Assembly: GCA_964007475.1 (NCBI GenBank)
Contig: OZ023274.1
Coordinates: 4,464,001 to 4,528,000 of the forward strand
DNA length: 64,000 nucleotides
Direction: 5' to 3'
Source: Hybos culiciformis
Taxonomy: Eukaryota; Arthropoda; Insecta; Diptera; Hybotidae
Positions 55,301 through 64,000 of this stretch are shown one piece after another. The notes beneath the pieces were generated by a model. That model was not told where the DNA came from. It saw only the letters and a list, made by a program, of their open reading frames with translations, and ran no database searches. How positions within the stretch are numbered: position 1 is the first letter of the stretch; every line of letters starts with the position of its first letter. Both the position numbers and the translations under genes were made by a program.

Positions 55301-56225
55301 TCTTATTTAATTTTTAAGTAGTTGACCAAAAACATATTGCACTTGACATAGTAGTGTCAGCATTTTGTACACAACGTTCAACGTTAACCCAAGAGTTAAC
55401 TTTTTGGTGAATGTTTTGATCTTATTATTTTAATTCAAGTCTCAAAATTATTAACAAACCTTTATGTTGTTATTAAGATTGAAAACATAAATACAATCTG
55501 AATAAAAACAACAACAATATATAGATCAACGTTTTGTTGTCCGAGTGATAAGAAATAAAAATAAAAACATTGAAATAAAAAAAACTATGAGTTGGATCCA
55601 AAAAAGTTATTGCTCTTATATTAGATTTTATAAAAATTTTCTGTTCATATAGAAGTTTAAAATAATTGTATATTCTAAAAGTCAAACTTAAAGTCTATAA
55701 AAGTTAAATATAAATAGATTAAGCTATTAATTCTCTTAGCCAGCCGTATTGCACAAATATATTTCTATTTCTTGGGATGATTTAAGTTTCGGGAGAAAAA
55801 AAATAATTTCCAATAGGTATTAAAATTCTGAAAAATTACTTAAACTGATCAGAACCGAATGTTGTTCGTATCTTCGGAAATGTTAAACCTATTGAAGAAT
55901 ATGTCGTGTATTGTTCTGAATATGCATAGGTCTACCAAAGTAAAGCTTCAAGTTTAATTTTGTTTATTATTAAAGAAACTGGGTCTAAAATCATCAAGAA
56001 AACCATCAGTCATCAATAAAAAAAATTTTGGAAGAAATATGGGAAAATTAATTTAAAAAAAAATTAACTTATTCCACAGAGGCTGAATACTTTCAAATCT
56101 TGAAATAAATCGTGCAATAAATAAATTAAATATTGTATTTTGTAAAAAAAAGAAACATAAAAGTTAATAACCAGACGGGGTCTGAAACAGTTCATTCTGA
56201 ATATTCTATAAAAAAAAAGACTAAG

Positions 56226-56256
56226 TATATATACTTTACCAATAACTTTTCATTAA
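56226..56256 (+). promoter_or_regulatory. Candidate core promoter of the first LRR gene
   Basis: TATATATA at 56226-56233 lies about 25 bases before TTCATT (56248-56253), an initiator-like sequence just ahead of the ATG at 56261. This would give a 5' UTR of only some ten bases. TATA-like strings are frequent here by chance, so this is only a candidate. Confidence 0.25.
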
Positions 56257-56260
56257 AACA

Positions 56261-57268
56261 ATGATTTTATTTTTATTTAACACAATCGTATTAATAGTCC
56301 TGGTAATAGATTTTGCGAACTCTGCTACAGATTTTATTAATTGCCCATTCAAAACTGAATTTACATTAGAGTGTTACGATTTGGAGGCAAAAACAATTGA
56401 AGATCTTTCACAAGATTTTTTTCATCGATTTGAAAATGGCAGTAAAAATATAAAATTTCCATCATGTGAAATACGGAAAATTAATATTAAAGAAAATAAT
56501 ATTTTGGTAAATAAGTCATTTATTATTAACAATAGAGCTGAGAAACTTTCTATTACATATTGTCAAGTTAGAGATTTTTTATCCGATGATGATGTTGTGT
56601 TGAATGCAGAAAATGATAATTTAGAACAGCTGACTTTAAATAACAATGACATTCAATATTTAAATATGGAAATTATATTGAAAATTTTTCCAAATTTAGA
56701 ATTTTTTGATGTATCATACAATGATTTGCATGACATAAGACCAACAGATCACGAATGTACCAATATTAGGACATTATTATTTAAGAACAATAAATTAACA
56801 AATTTTGATAATAATTTTTTTGAACATTTAATAAATTTAGAAAAATTAGATTTATCAAATAATTATTTGCAAAAAATTAATGGCAATGAAATTTTCAAAT
56901 TAATAAATTTACGGAAATTAAGTTTACATGAAAATCAATTAACAGAATTAAGTAATTATGATAAATTTAATCGAACAAAATTTTTAGAAATAACTTTAAT
57001 AAATAACCATTGGAATTGTTCATATTTGCGAAAAATTTTTCTTCAATTTCCGAAATTAAAAATAATTAATGATTACCCAAGCGAATATGAATTTATGTCG
57101 ATTAATTCACTTAAAGAAAACGATGTTGGATGTCATAATGATGAAGAGGAACTTAACATAATCCCAATTAATTGTAGCTTCGACAAGCAGACATTAGAAA
57201 AAGTAGTGAGAGAAAACTTGCAAAAAATTAAAGTATTAATAAATGAAATTGAAAAAAATTTAAAATAA
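56261..57268 (+). CDS. Secreted leucine-rich-repeat protein (LRR paralogue 1)
   Basis: Intronless gene, 335 residues. Residues 1-22 form a signal peptide (MILFLFNTIVLIVLVIDF...), so the product is probably secreted. An N-terminal cap follows with Cys28 and Cys38 and the motif TIEDLSQDFF. LRRs start at about 121 (LEQLTLNNNDIQYL), 146, 169, 193 (LEKLDLSNNYLQKI), 217 and a degenerate one at 242 leading into the C-terminal cap WNCSYL (Cys253), then Cys291 and Cys305. The last 30 residues are charged and helical, possibly a short coiled coil. There are N-glycosylation sequons at NGS, NKS, NRT and NCS. Signal peptide, LRRs, capping cysteines and C-terminal helix recall mosquito LRIM/APL1 immune proteins, but orthology cannot be shown. 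It has no transmembrane segment or TIR domain, so it is not a Toll receptor. The 58637 gene is its tandem paralogue. Confidence 0.9.
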   Translation: MILFLFNTIVLIVLVIDFANSATDFINCPFKTEFTLECYDLEAKTIEDLSQDFFHRFENGSKNIKFPSCEIRKINIKENNILVNKSFIINNRAEKLSITYCQVRDFLSDDDVVLNAENDNLEQLTLNNNDIQYLNMEIILKIFPNLEFFDVSYNDLHDIRPTDHECTNIRTLLFKNNKLTNFDNNFFEHLINLEKLDLSNNYLQKINGNEIFKLINLRKLSLHENQLTELSNYDKFNRTKFLEITLINNHWNCSYLRKIFLQFPKLKIINDYPSEYEFMSINSLKENDVGCHNDEEELNIIPINCSFDKQTLEKVVRENLQKIKVLINEIEKNLK

Positions 57269-58636
57269 AGAGATAATTTTATAAGAAACGAAAAAAATAT
57301 ATTTTTATTTATTTATTATGTTAATTAGCCTTTGGATGGTTTACTTAATTGGATCTAAGGAGAGATTCATTAAGAATAAGAATAATTAGAATCAATAACA
57401 TTTTTTGTTTTTTTATTATTGATTTTTTTTTATTTCTGAAAATTTTCATTTCATATTTAAATTTCCGTTTTCAAGTTGGAATCGATATTAAAGAATACAG
57501 TATTAATAAATTATTTTCTTAAGTTCCTTGATTAGGGCAGTGTGAAATGCAATTTTGTAAGCTATAATGTCATTTAAGTTTTAACTCCAAGAACTTTAAA
57601 AATTCGACTACCCTTATTTGTAAATAAAATGTGGACTTTATAATAAAGCGTTTATATATTTTTAGTTTCTTACAACAAATCCTAAGATTATTTCTAGAAA
57701 TAATAGAAATCCCTATTAATTTTTTATTTATATTTTGATTTTTTTTTCTCTTAATTTATATTTTGAAATATTCTTAAATAAACTTCCCTATAACATTTTC
57801 TATCTATATTAAACTCTCATTCAAGGTTTTCAAAAGAAACCATAAATTGAAATAGGTTATCAAAGAGTCATTTACTAAAATTCTTAATATTACATAAAAT
57901 GTGAAAGTATTTGTAATTGTGTTATACAAAATACAATCATTAAAACAGAGAAGTATTCTAAATTTTAAGTCATGAACCATTTGTTAATAGAATTGGTGGA
58001 CTGAATAAATAAATACTTAGTGTTTAGTACCGTCAAAAGACCGATAAGTTTATAATCAATGCGTTACCGCATTATGAAAAAGAAATTAAAAATTCAATTC
58101 AGCCAAACAAGGGAACATTCAAAAACATATTTATCTTGAAATATTTATTATTAACTTGCTTCACAGTCGTAATAAGATTTTGTATTTGGTGTCATTCTAT
58201 TTATATATTATGCTATGAGGTTTTAAATTGTTCAAAAGGGCCTAGTCGAAAAAATTAACAGTTTATTGAAACAGTGTTAAAACATAGACCTAGCTCGTCC
58301 GATGAACTAAAAAAAATAATAATTTACTGAACTAACTTTAAGTTGACTACCACTGAAACTACACACAAGTAAGCATTTCTGTAGTATACCTATCTAAGAT
58401 TAAAATATACATCTTTTCATGTACATACATAAAAAATATTTTTTTAATCAATGAAAAATTGGCATTGAATGAATTTTTTTTTTCATTTTGGACTAATCAG
58501 TTTTTGTTTCTAATTTTTTATTTTTTTTTTGTAATTTAACAATTTAGTTTTCATAAGACTTTTGATTTGTCTGAAATTAATTTAAAAATATAAAAAACCT
58601 ACCCCAGCAAATAAAAAAATAAATAAATCAATCATT
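57269..58636. other. Spacer between the LRR paralogues
   Basis: A+T-rich spacer with no gene. AATAAA signals at 57623-57628 and 57642-57647, about 350-380 bases after the stop, are candidates for 3'-end formation of the upstream LRR gene. Confidence 0.5.
58589..58596 (+). promoter_or_regulatory. Candidate TATA box of the second LRR gene
   Basis: TATAAAAA lies 48 bases before the ATG at 58637, a normal distance for a TATA-driven gene with a 5' UTR of about 15-20 bases. The match to the consensus is good, but A+T-rich background limits confidence. Confidence 0.35.
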
Positions 58637-59821
58637 ATGAAAATAATAATAATAGAAAAAAATATAATAATATTACAATTATTATTAATAATTATTTTAA
58701 TTAATTTTAATAATATAAATTGTGATATTGTTAAAAATAAATGCATTGAAAATGATAGTACAACATTAATTTGTAAAAATTTTCATGTAAATTCAATTGA
58801 CGACTTATCAGCAGAATTTTTTATTAACCCACTGAGGCCAGAATATTATACAACGGTGATATTTAATGATTGTGAGATTAATGAAATTCATGTATCAAAT
58901 GTTGCAGCATTTCGAGAACATTCATTTACATTAAATTATGAGGCACAAAAATTGCATATTACCAATTGTAAATTGAAATCAGTTTTACCCGAATCTGAAT
59001 TTAAGGGACATAATAATTATATAAGATTATTAAATTTAACTAGTAATGAAATTAAAAAATTAGCCCTAAATTCAGTGACACAATTTTATTATAATTTAAT
59101 TGAATTAGATGCATCATTTAATGAAATCACAACAATAATATTAAATAGAAATTTAACTAATTCAAATGTAGAAAATTGGAATTTAAAAATATTAAATTTA
59201 AGTAATAATAAATTGTCAACAATTAATAATGATATATTTGATAATTATAAAGCACTTGAAATTTTAGATTTATCACATAATCAGCTGATTATATTAAATT
59301 CAATATTTAATAATAATTGGTTTATTCAAATATTAAAATTAAATGATAATAAATTAAATTCAATTAATGAAACAACATTTAATTCGCTAGGTTATTTGGA
59401 AATATTGAATTTATCAAATAATCAATTGAAAATAATTAATACAAATAATATATTTGATAAAAATTATTTAAAAAAATTATATTTACATGAAAATAATTTG
59501 CGAGAAATTAATTACAGTCGATTAGGTAATACCAGACGATTGATTGGCGAACCATTAGAAATGACTTTAATTAAAAATATATGGAATTGTACATATTTAG
59601 AAAGAATATTTAATGATTTACCTAAATATAATGTTCGTGTTATAAATACTAAGATTTCGGATATTGCCAATGCAAGGGTTAATTGTTTCGAAAATCGGAG
59701 AGAACAATGGTTAGAATTTACGGGCATTATAGAAACAACAACAACAACAACAACAACAGCGGCAACAACAACAACAGAACAAATTAATTTAGAAGAAATT
59801 TCAAATGATTTTGTTAATTAA
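58637..59821 (+). CDS. Secreted leucine-rich-repeat protein (LRR paralogue 2) with Thr-rich tail
   Basis: Intronless gene, 394 residues. A hydrophobic leader (residues 5-28, rich in Ile/Leu, ending INC) is a signal peptide. The N-terminal cap has Cys36 and Cys46 and SIDDLSAEFF, matching TIEDLSQDFF of the upstream paralogue. LRRs start near 128, 154, 183 (LKILNLSNNKLSTI), 207, 230, 254 (LEILNLSNNQLKII) and 278 (LKKLYLHENNLREI), and a terminal one at 307 leads into WNCTYLERIF (Cys318) with Cys350 closing the cap. It therefore has about two more repeats than paralogue 1. The C terminus differs: a Thr run at about 366-380 encoded by an (ACA)n microsatellite, possibly O-glycosylated, and no clear coiled coil. 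Several N-glycosylation sequons are present (NLT, NLS, NET, NYS, NCT). Probably an extracellular recognition or adhesion protein; the ligand is unknown. Confidence 0.9.
   Translation: MKIIIIEKNIIILQLLLIIILINFNNINCDIVKNKCIENDSTTLICKNFHVNSIDDLSAEFFINPLRPEYYTTVIFNDCEINEIHVSNVAAFREHSFTLNYEAQKLHITNCKLKSVLPESEFKGHNNYIRLLNLTSNEIKKLALNSVTQFYYNLIELDASFNEITTIILNRNLTNSNVENWNLKILNLSNNKLSTINNDIFDNYKALEILDLSHNQLIILNSIFNNNWFIQILKLNDNKLNSINETTFNSLGYLEILNLSNNQLKIINTNNIFDKNYLKKLYLHENNLREINYSRLGNTRRLIGEPLEMTLIKNIWNCTYLERIFNDLPKYNVRVINTKISDIANARVNCFENRREQWLEFTGIIETTTTTTTTAATTTTEQINLEEISNDFVN
59731..59777 (+). repeat. (ACA)n coding microsatellite
   Basis: A near-pure ACA repeat interrupted by a GCGGCA pair encodes the Thr-rich tail of the second LRR protein. 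Length variation here would change the tail without a frameshift. Confidence 0.85.
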
Positions 59822-61545
59822 AAAAATATTTTTTTTTTTTTAATTTTTATGTTACTTTTCTTTAATTTCAAGCTAATCTGGGCATAAAATTTATTTATTT
59901 TGTCTTCTTGAACTTTTAAGGGCTTTACGTGCTCTAAACATGATTATTTTTAATTTATTTTCTAACGTTGAAAAAGCTTAATAAACAAATTTTGTAATCA
60001 TTCCTTTTTTTTACTTCAATAACAAAACATTTTAAAATTTGAAAGAATAAAAATTCCACTTCATTCCAGACATGTGCAAAATTTACCTTTTTTTTAACAT
60101 ATAGTAAGTAGATTTTCTCGAATTATTTATATAGTTTGAAGTAAAATGTCAAAAAGTTAGAACTACCATTTTTTTGCAATAAAAATTTTATCGTTCATAA
60201 TTTTGAAAAAAAACTTGTCAAAATCGATCACATTTTGATTTGAAATCCATTGAAATAAATTGTTCAACATTGGATCTACATCCATAGACCAATTTTCATC
60301 AGTTGAAATCCTTGGTCAGATAGAAATCCATATAGAAATCTATTTTAAGCTTTGTAACCAAAATTTTGCACATAACTTTTTTTTACCTTTCTCTTATTGA
60401 CAACTATCTCACATAAACGTACTAATTTTCATTAGAATTCAAATGTAAAAATCTAAAACCTATCAAAATTTTATATAAACCCTTGACCAGTGAGAACTTT
60501 CAGCTCTTAAGACCGGAGGAAGATACGAACAAGATTGCGAATGTTTTGGCACTCACGAGATTTAAATCAACCAAGTTCGGTTTTTCTTTTTTGATGGAAG
60601 TACGTACACGAAAAATTTACTTTTTCTCGATATTTTTAAATTAACATTAAATCTAAGTTAACATATAAAAGCTTCCTTGTAAGTTTTTTTTTTAATATAA
60701 TTTGAAAAATATTATTTGTGGAATTTAATATTTAAATGTTGTAAACTTATTAATTTAATAAAATTATTTTGAAATAAAACAGAAATTTAATTGCATTTTC
60801 TAAATCCACTCAATTAATTTAGTTTATACTCAATCAACATTAGCATTTCAAATAAATACTGCATACAGAATGAGCTTTGCATTTTTTGATCAGTTTTCTT
60901 TTGCAATTTGTTAAAAACTTTTTTTTTTCTTCGTGCCTAAATTGCAATAGTCGAAAAAATTTAAAATTTATAAGATCATATATTTTCATTGTGCGAGATG
61001 GAAAAAGATAGATTTCTAAACTTTAAAATGAGATGTGAAATTTGTGGGAAAACATTTTTTTTTTTTCAACAATTCTCCAATGTTTATACAAACTTTTGAT
61101 CATATGTTTTTTTATGCACAACAAACAAACACAGTAATCAAAACTTAAAATTTTCCTCAGAACAGCACATACATATAAATTTTGTATCGCTTTCAATAAA
61201 TGAAGTTATATTAATACAAAGCTTTTCATGAAAATTCTCTGAACATATTTTTTTTTTTGAAAATCTGGGGTAAATGAAAATTAAGAAAATTCTCACGATC
61301 AGTTTAAATTTTCCCAAATATATGAATGGCTAAAAGAAAATTTAGTTCTAATTAAATAAAACACAAGCAAAAAAAAAATATTTTTTTTTTTTCATTAAAA
61401 AAAATAAAACGAATATAAAAATAAAAAATTTTCATATTTTCATTTTAAAATAATATAATTTTACGCAATAATAATTTTTAAAATTGTTTTAATAAAAATA
61501 AACAAAGAAAATAATTACGAAAAAAAATAAAAAAATTCTTATTAA
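59822..61545. other. Spacer between LRR paralogue 2 and the zinc-finger gene
   Basis: An AATAAA at 59980-59985, about 160 bases past the stop, is a candidate polyadenylation signal for the second LRR gene. The stretch 60230-60620 is a little more complex than its surroundings and could be a decayed repeat, but has no recognisable ends or frame. The last 500 bases before 61546 are poly-A/poly-T-rich and should contain the zinc-finger gene's 5' end. Confidence 0.45.
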
Positions 61546-61978
61546 ATGTGTAAGCCGTGCATTCTGTGTCCCCTTTGTTCGAATCCTAGTTTCAATTCGG
61601 TCGAAATTTTACGAATAAATTTAATTAAAATTATTAATTCACCATTATCGTGTCCAATTTGTAAAGAAATTTTAATGGGCTTAGATAAATTGACATTGCA
61701 TTTAATTCGTCACGATATTAAAATTGAATTAAAAAATTCGTTATTGGAAAATTTTGTGAAAAATGAAAGAAATTCGCATGAAAATTTTATAATAAATAAT
61801 AATAATAATTATGCCCACGCATCATCACAATGTGAATTTTTAGATGAGAATAAGAGAATCATAAATTGTGAGAATTATTTGAAAGAAAAAAATGAGAATA
61901 ATGATGTTACTTCTACTAAAGAAGAGGAGCAGAAGTTCCAAAAACAAACAAATCCAAACGTTTCGTATAATATTCCAG
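61546..61978 (+). CDS. C2H2 zinc-finger protein, exon 1
   Basis: Exon 1 gives 144 residues plus one base. TAA directly precedes the ATG in frame (61543-61545), so this is the start unless an unseen acceptor lies here. The product begins MCKPCILCPLCSNPSF and contains the first finger-like unit, CPICKEILMGLDKLTLHLIRH, at about residues 55-75. The N-terminal Cys cluster (C2, C5, C8, C11) could also bind zinc. An Asn-rich and acidic linker follows. The exon ends CCAG|GTAAGA in phase 1, and the leftover G joins AT at 62407 to make GAT (Asp), keeping the frame. Probably a nuclear DNA-binding regulator. I do not recognise the specific orthologue. Confidence 0.82.
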
Positions 61979-62406
61979 GTAAGATAATTTAGAATAGTTA
62001 TACATGTCCCTATATATAACTTGCTATGTCGTCGTAATAATAAAAAATATTGTTTCCGTAGCTGTACTTAATATACATATTACAGAAGATTACAATTCGC
62101 CAGAATGGTTAAGATTATGTAGCTATAGCAATAAGAGAATATTTAATCTCCCAATAGAATACTAAAAAACATCGTCCTTCGTTTCAAAGTTGAAATTTTC
62201 ATTCTTATTAAGATAGGCTGAAATTTCAATTTAGAAGTGAATGTCTTGAGAAGCCTTAATAAATTTAAACAGTCGTTTCAACTTTTCGTACTTCGTACAA
62301 TAATTAACCTTAAAATTATAACACACCTATATAGCAAGTGCATTATAGAAAAACTTTCAATATTGCTAATAATTATTTTTGCAACCAATTTTTTTTTTTT
62401 TTTTAG
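61979..62406 (+). other. Zinc-finger gene intron 1
   Basis: 428 bp, GTAAGA donor and a long poly-T tract before the TTTTAG acceptor at 62401-62406. No other feature was seen. The open frame at 62237-62476 runs across the acceptor and is spurious. Confidence 0.8.
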
Positions 62407-63522
62407 ATTCTCTCACTGCACCATCGAGACCATCATCAGCTTTGTCACACATTTATTTATCTTCTCTGCCACATAATGTTTTAATGAATTCTAAAAATAT
62501 CACAACTTCCATGGACAATACAACAAAATTTCTATCAACAAATGAAAATAATATTCATCATATTGTATCTTTTACAAATGGAAATAAACAAATTTTTCCT
62601 ATTAATAGTTCAAATGAATCATCTGAAACACTTCTTCATAATATTTTCCCGCCAAATTCTGTTTATAACAATATTGCCGACCATAAAACACTTCAAAATG
62701 AATTAGTTTTAAAGAATTTAGTTGAAAATAATTTATCACCAATAATAATATGTAAACCTAAGTGTGACATATGTGGCTTAACGTTTGGATCCTTTGATGT
62801 ATTACAAAAGCATATAATGGTTATGCATCAAACAAACGAAACGAATGTATTTTTAAAATTCAATAGTGATATTGGAAAACATGAAATGAGAACAAATTTT
62901 GAAAAAACCACTAATACCAACAATATTATATTATATCCATGTCATTTATGTTCAAAATCATATAAAATTAAAGCTAGATTGAGATTACATTTAAAAGTAA
63001 AACATTTATGGGGAATATCACAAGAAATTAGTAGTGATGGAAGTAAAAAATTTAATATATGTGAAAAATTACGTATGACAAATAAAATCGATAATGAATC
63101 GAATGCAAATATTGTGAACTGCAAGAAATCAGAGCTGGCTCTTACACTGATTTCGAGTACCCGCAAAAATGAGATTCCTAGTACTACTAATAGCGATATT
63201 AATTCAGACATAAATTTAAACGAAATTGATTCAAATTCATTGAGTCCTAAATGTGGCATTATAAATGAAAATGCAAAAATTTGGAAATGTGATGATTGTG
63301 GAAAATTTTATACAACAAAATATTTTTTAAAAAAACATAAACGAATGCATACCGGTGAAACACCATATACATGTCAAATTTGTAATAAATCATTTGTATT
63401 TCAGCAATCATATCACAAGCATTTACTATATCACAGCGATGACAAACCGCACATTTGTAAAACGTGTGGTAGAGCTTTTAAAGAGCTATCAACTCTTCAT
63501 AATCATGAACGTATTCATTCAG
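62407..63522 (+). CDS. C2H2 zinc-finger protein, exon 2
   Basis: This exon continues the frame as D-SLTAPSRPSSALSH and encodes about 372 residues. A long Asn/Ser-rich linker with little structure comes first. Two separated fingers follow: CDICGLTFGSFDVLQKHIMV-MH near 62763 and CHLCSKSYKIKARLRLHLKV-KH near 62940. A second linker leads to the main cluster: CDDCGKFYTTKYFLKKHKRM-H (near 63288), CQICNKSFVFQQSYHKHLLY-H (near 63372) and CKTCGRAFKELSTLHNHERI-H (near 63456). The cluster fingers are joined by TGETPY and SDDKPH, variants of the TGEKP linker, which points to sequence-specific DNA binding. The exon ends TTCAG|GTGTTT, splitting the Gly codon of the next linker. The start at 62407 is set by the acceptor, not by an upstream Met. 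Confidence 0.88.
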
Positions 63523-63583
63523 GTGTTTTTTTTTTTTTAAATTTATAAATAAAAATTCGAAACAAAGTTTTAAATTTTTTTAG
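63523..63583 (+). other. Zinc-finger gene intron 2 (61 bp)
   Basis: GTGTTT donor, T-rich middle and TTTTTTTAG acceptor. Removing it restores the linker HSGEKPF between two fingers. The frame read straight through would hit a stop within a few codons, so splicing is required. Confidence 0.88.
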
Positions 63584-63656
63584 GTGAGAAACCATTTGAA
63601 TGTAAAATTTGTGGAAAACGATTTCGGCAACGAGTATCAAATTATGTCCATCAAAG
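63584..63656 (+). CDS. C2H2 zinc-finger protein, exon 3
   Basis: A 73-base exon completing SGEKPFECKICGKRFRQRVS and NYVHQR, the fourth finger of the main cluster. It begins in phase with the split Gly codon and ends CAAAG|GTTCAA, splitting an Arg codon (AG|A) completed by exon 4. The final His of the finger is supplied by exon 4 (R-T-H). Confidence 0.87.
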
Positions 63657-63710
63657 GTTCAATCATAATAGAATTTAGTTTTCTTTCAACTATTTTTTTT
63701 TATTTTCTAG
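63657..63710 (+). other. Zinc-finger gene intron 3 (54 bp)
   Basis: GTTCAA donor, T-rich tract and TTTTCTAG acceptor. It is short, and contains an in-frame TAG if retained (after RFNHNRI), so splicing is needed to complete the finger HQRTHTGAKPY. Confidence 0.85.
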
Positions 63711-64000
63711 AACTCATACTGGTGCTAAACCTTACAATTGTGAATTATGTAATAAAGATTTTCGGTACAAAGTTACACTTCGAACTCATAAATGTGTAGC
63801 CGGAGGAAGTGGTCAAGTAACTGACGACGAATTAATAGATGACAATTTACCATATTTATTACAAATTGCTGCAACCCTGCCCCCTGATGGTCAAAAATTT
63901 CTAACATCAAATGAAAATAATAATAATAATAATTTATTATTATTAAATGATAAACAAATTTCTGAAAATTTAGGAGATGATTCAAATAAATTTGATATTG
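63711..64000 (+). CDS. C2H2 zinc-finger protein, exon 4 (runs off the window)
   Basis: The exon begins AACTCAT, completing Arg and giving RTHTGAKPYNCELCNKDFRY and then KVTLRTHKC. This last finger is atypical: one His is followed two residues later by Cys rather than a second His at the usual spacing. After it comes an acidic, Asn/Leu-rich region (GGSGQVTDDELIDDNLPYLL and onward, with an Asn run) that is still open at base 64000. At least 637 residues of the protein are encoded in the window. The C-terminal part is missing. Confidence 0.85.

Larger units (their letters stand above)
40329..56260. other. A+T-rich DNA downstream of rdgC exon 2, no gene seen
   Basis: This should be the start of intron 2 of the phosphatase gene. 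I looked on the + strand for the catalytic exons and on both strands for other genes and found none. It contains the SINE and MITE relics listed separately. Two patches are less A+T-rich and unexplained (44940-45310 and 53030-53110). A small tandem duplication of GCTTAAAATTACATG lies near 54895-54920. Confidence 0.55.

Noticed and set aside
59512..59727. Minus-strand open frame opposite the second LRR gene
   Set aside because: Antisense shadow of a well-supported coding sequence.
62379..62406. Upstream Met of the long zinc-finger frame as a translation start
   Set aside because: These bases are the poly-T tract and AG of a splice acceptor; splicing to 61978 in phase explains the frame.
62942..63259. 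105-codon minus-strand open frame
   Set aside because: Antisense shadow of zinc-finger exon 2, which has clear fingers on the + strand.
1..64000. CRISPR arrays, bacterial operons, rRNA genes
   Set aside because: Nothing of the kind is visible; the introns, gene families and transposons are those of an animal genome.

Overview
The window looks like nuclear DNA from an insect. It is extremely A+T rich (by eye about four bases in five), full of poly-A/poly-T runs, has GT-AG introns, and carries animal gene families: a PPEF/rdgC phosphatase, secreted leucine-rich-repeat (LRR) proteins and a C2H2 zinc-finger protein. DNA-transposon remnants are common. A dipteran or related insect is plausible, but the order cannot be fixed from this sequence. 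All genes I can support are on the + strand.

Layout: bases 1-19802 hold no gene I can defend, only A+T-rich DNA with two well-bounded transposon relics. These are a 410 bp hAT-type MITE (10970-11379) with a perfect 8 bp target duplication, and an 867 bp foldback/MULE-type element (15825-16691) with 9 bp duplications. The first two coding exons of a PPEF/rdgC-type calmodulin-binding protein phosphatase lie at 19803-19896 and 40201-40328, separated by a 20.3 kb intron. That intron holds a hairpin element joined to a 219 bp tandem array, a terminal-inverted-repeat (TIR) element with a decayed coding relic, a palindromic MITE and an 808 bp long-TIR element. The catalytic and EF-hand exons were not found downstream, so they must lie beyond base 64000 if the gene is intact.

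Bases 40329-56260 are again A+T-rich with scattered relics: a tRNA-derived SINE, a 316 bp palindromic MITE and a 259 bp TA-flanked MITE. The right end is gene-dense. Two intronless tandem paralogues encode secreted LRR proteins (56261-57268 and 58637-59821). They share cysteine layout and N-terminal motifs, and recall the secreted LRR immune proteins of mosquitoes. A zinc-finger gene begins at 61546 and runs off the right edge. It has four exons in the window, with all three splice junctions in phase, and eight zinc-finger units.

The genes do not form a pathway. RdgC/PPEF proteins act in sensory signalling (rhodopsin dephosphorylation in Drosophila), the LRR pair is probably extracellular, and the zinc-finger protein is probably a nuclear DNA-binding factor. 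Their order raises the question of whether the last three genes are nested in a very long intron of the phosphatase gene.
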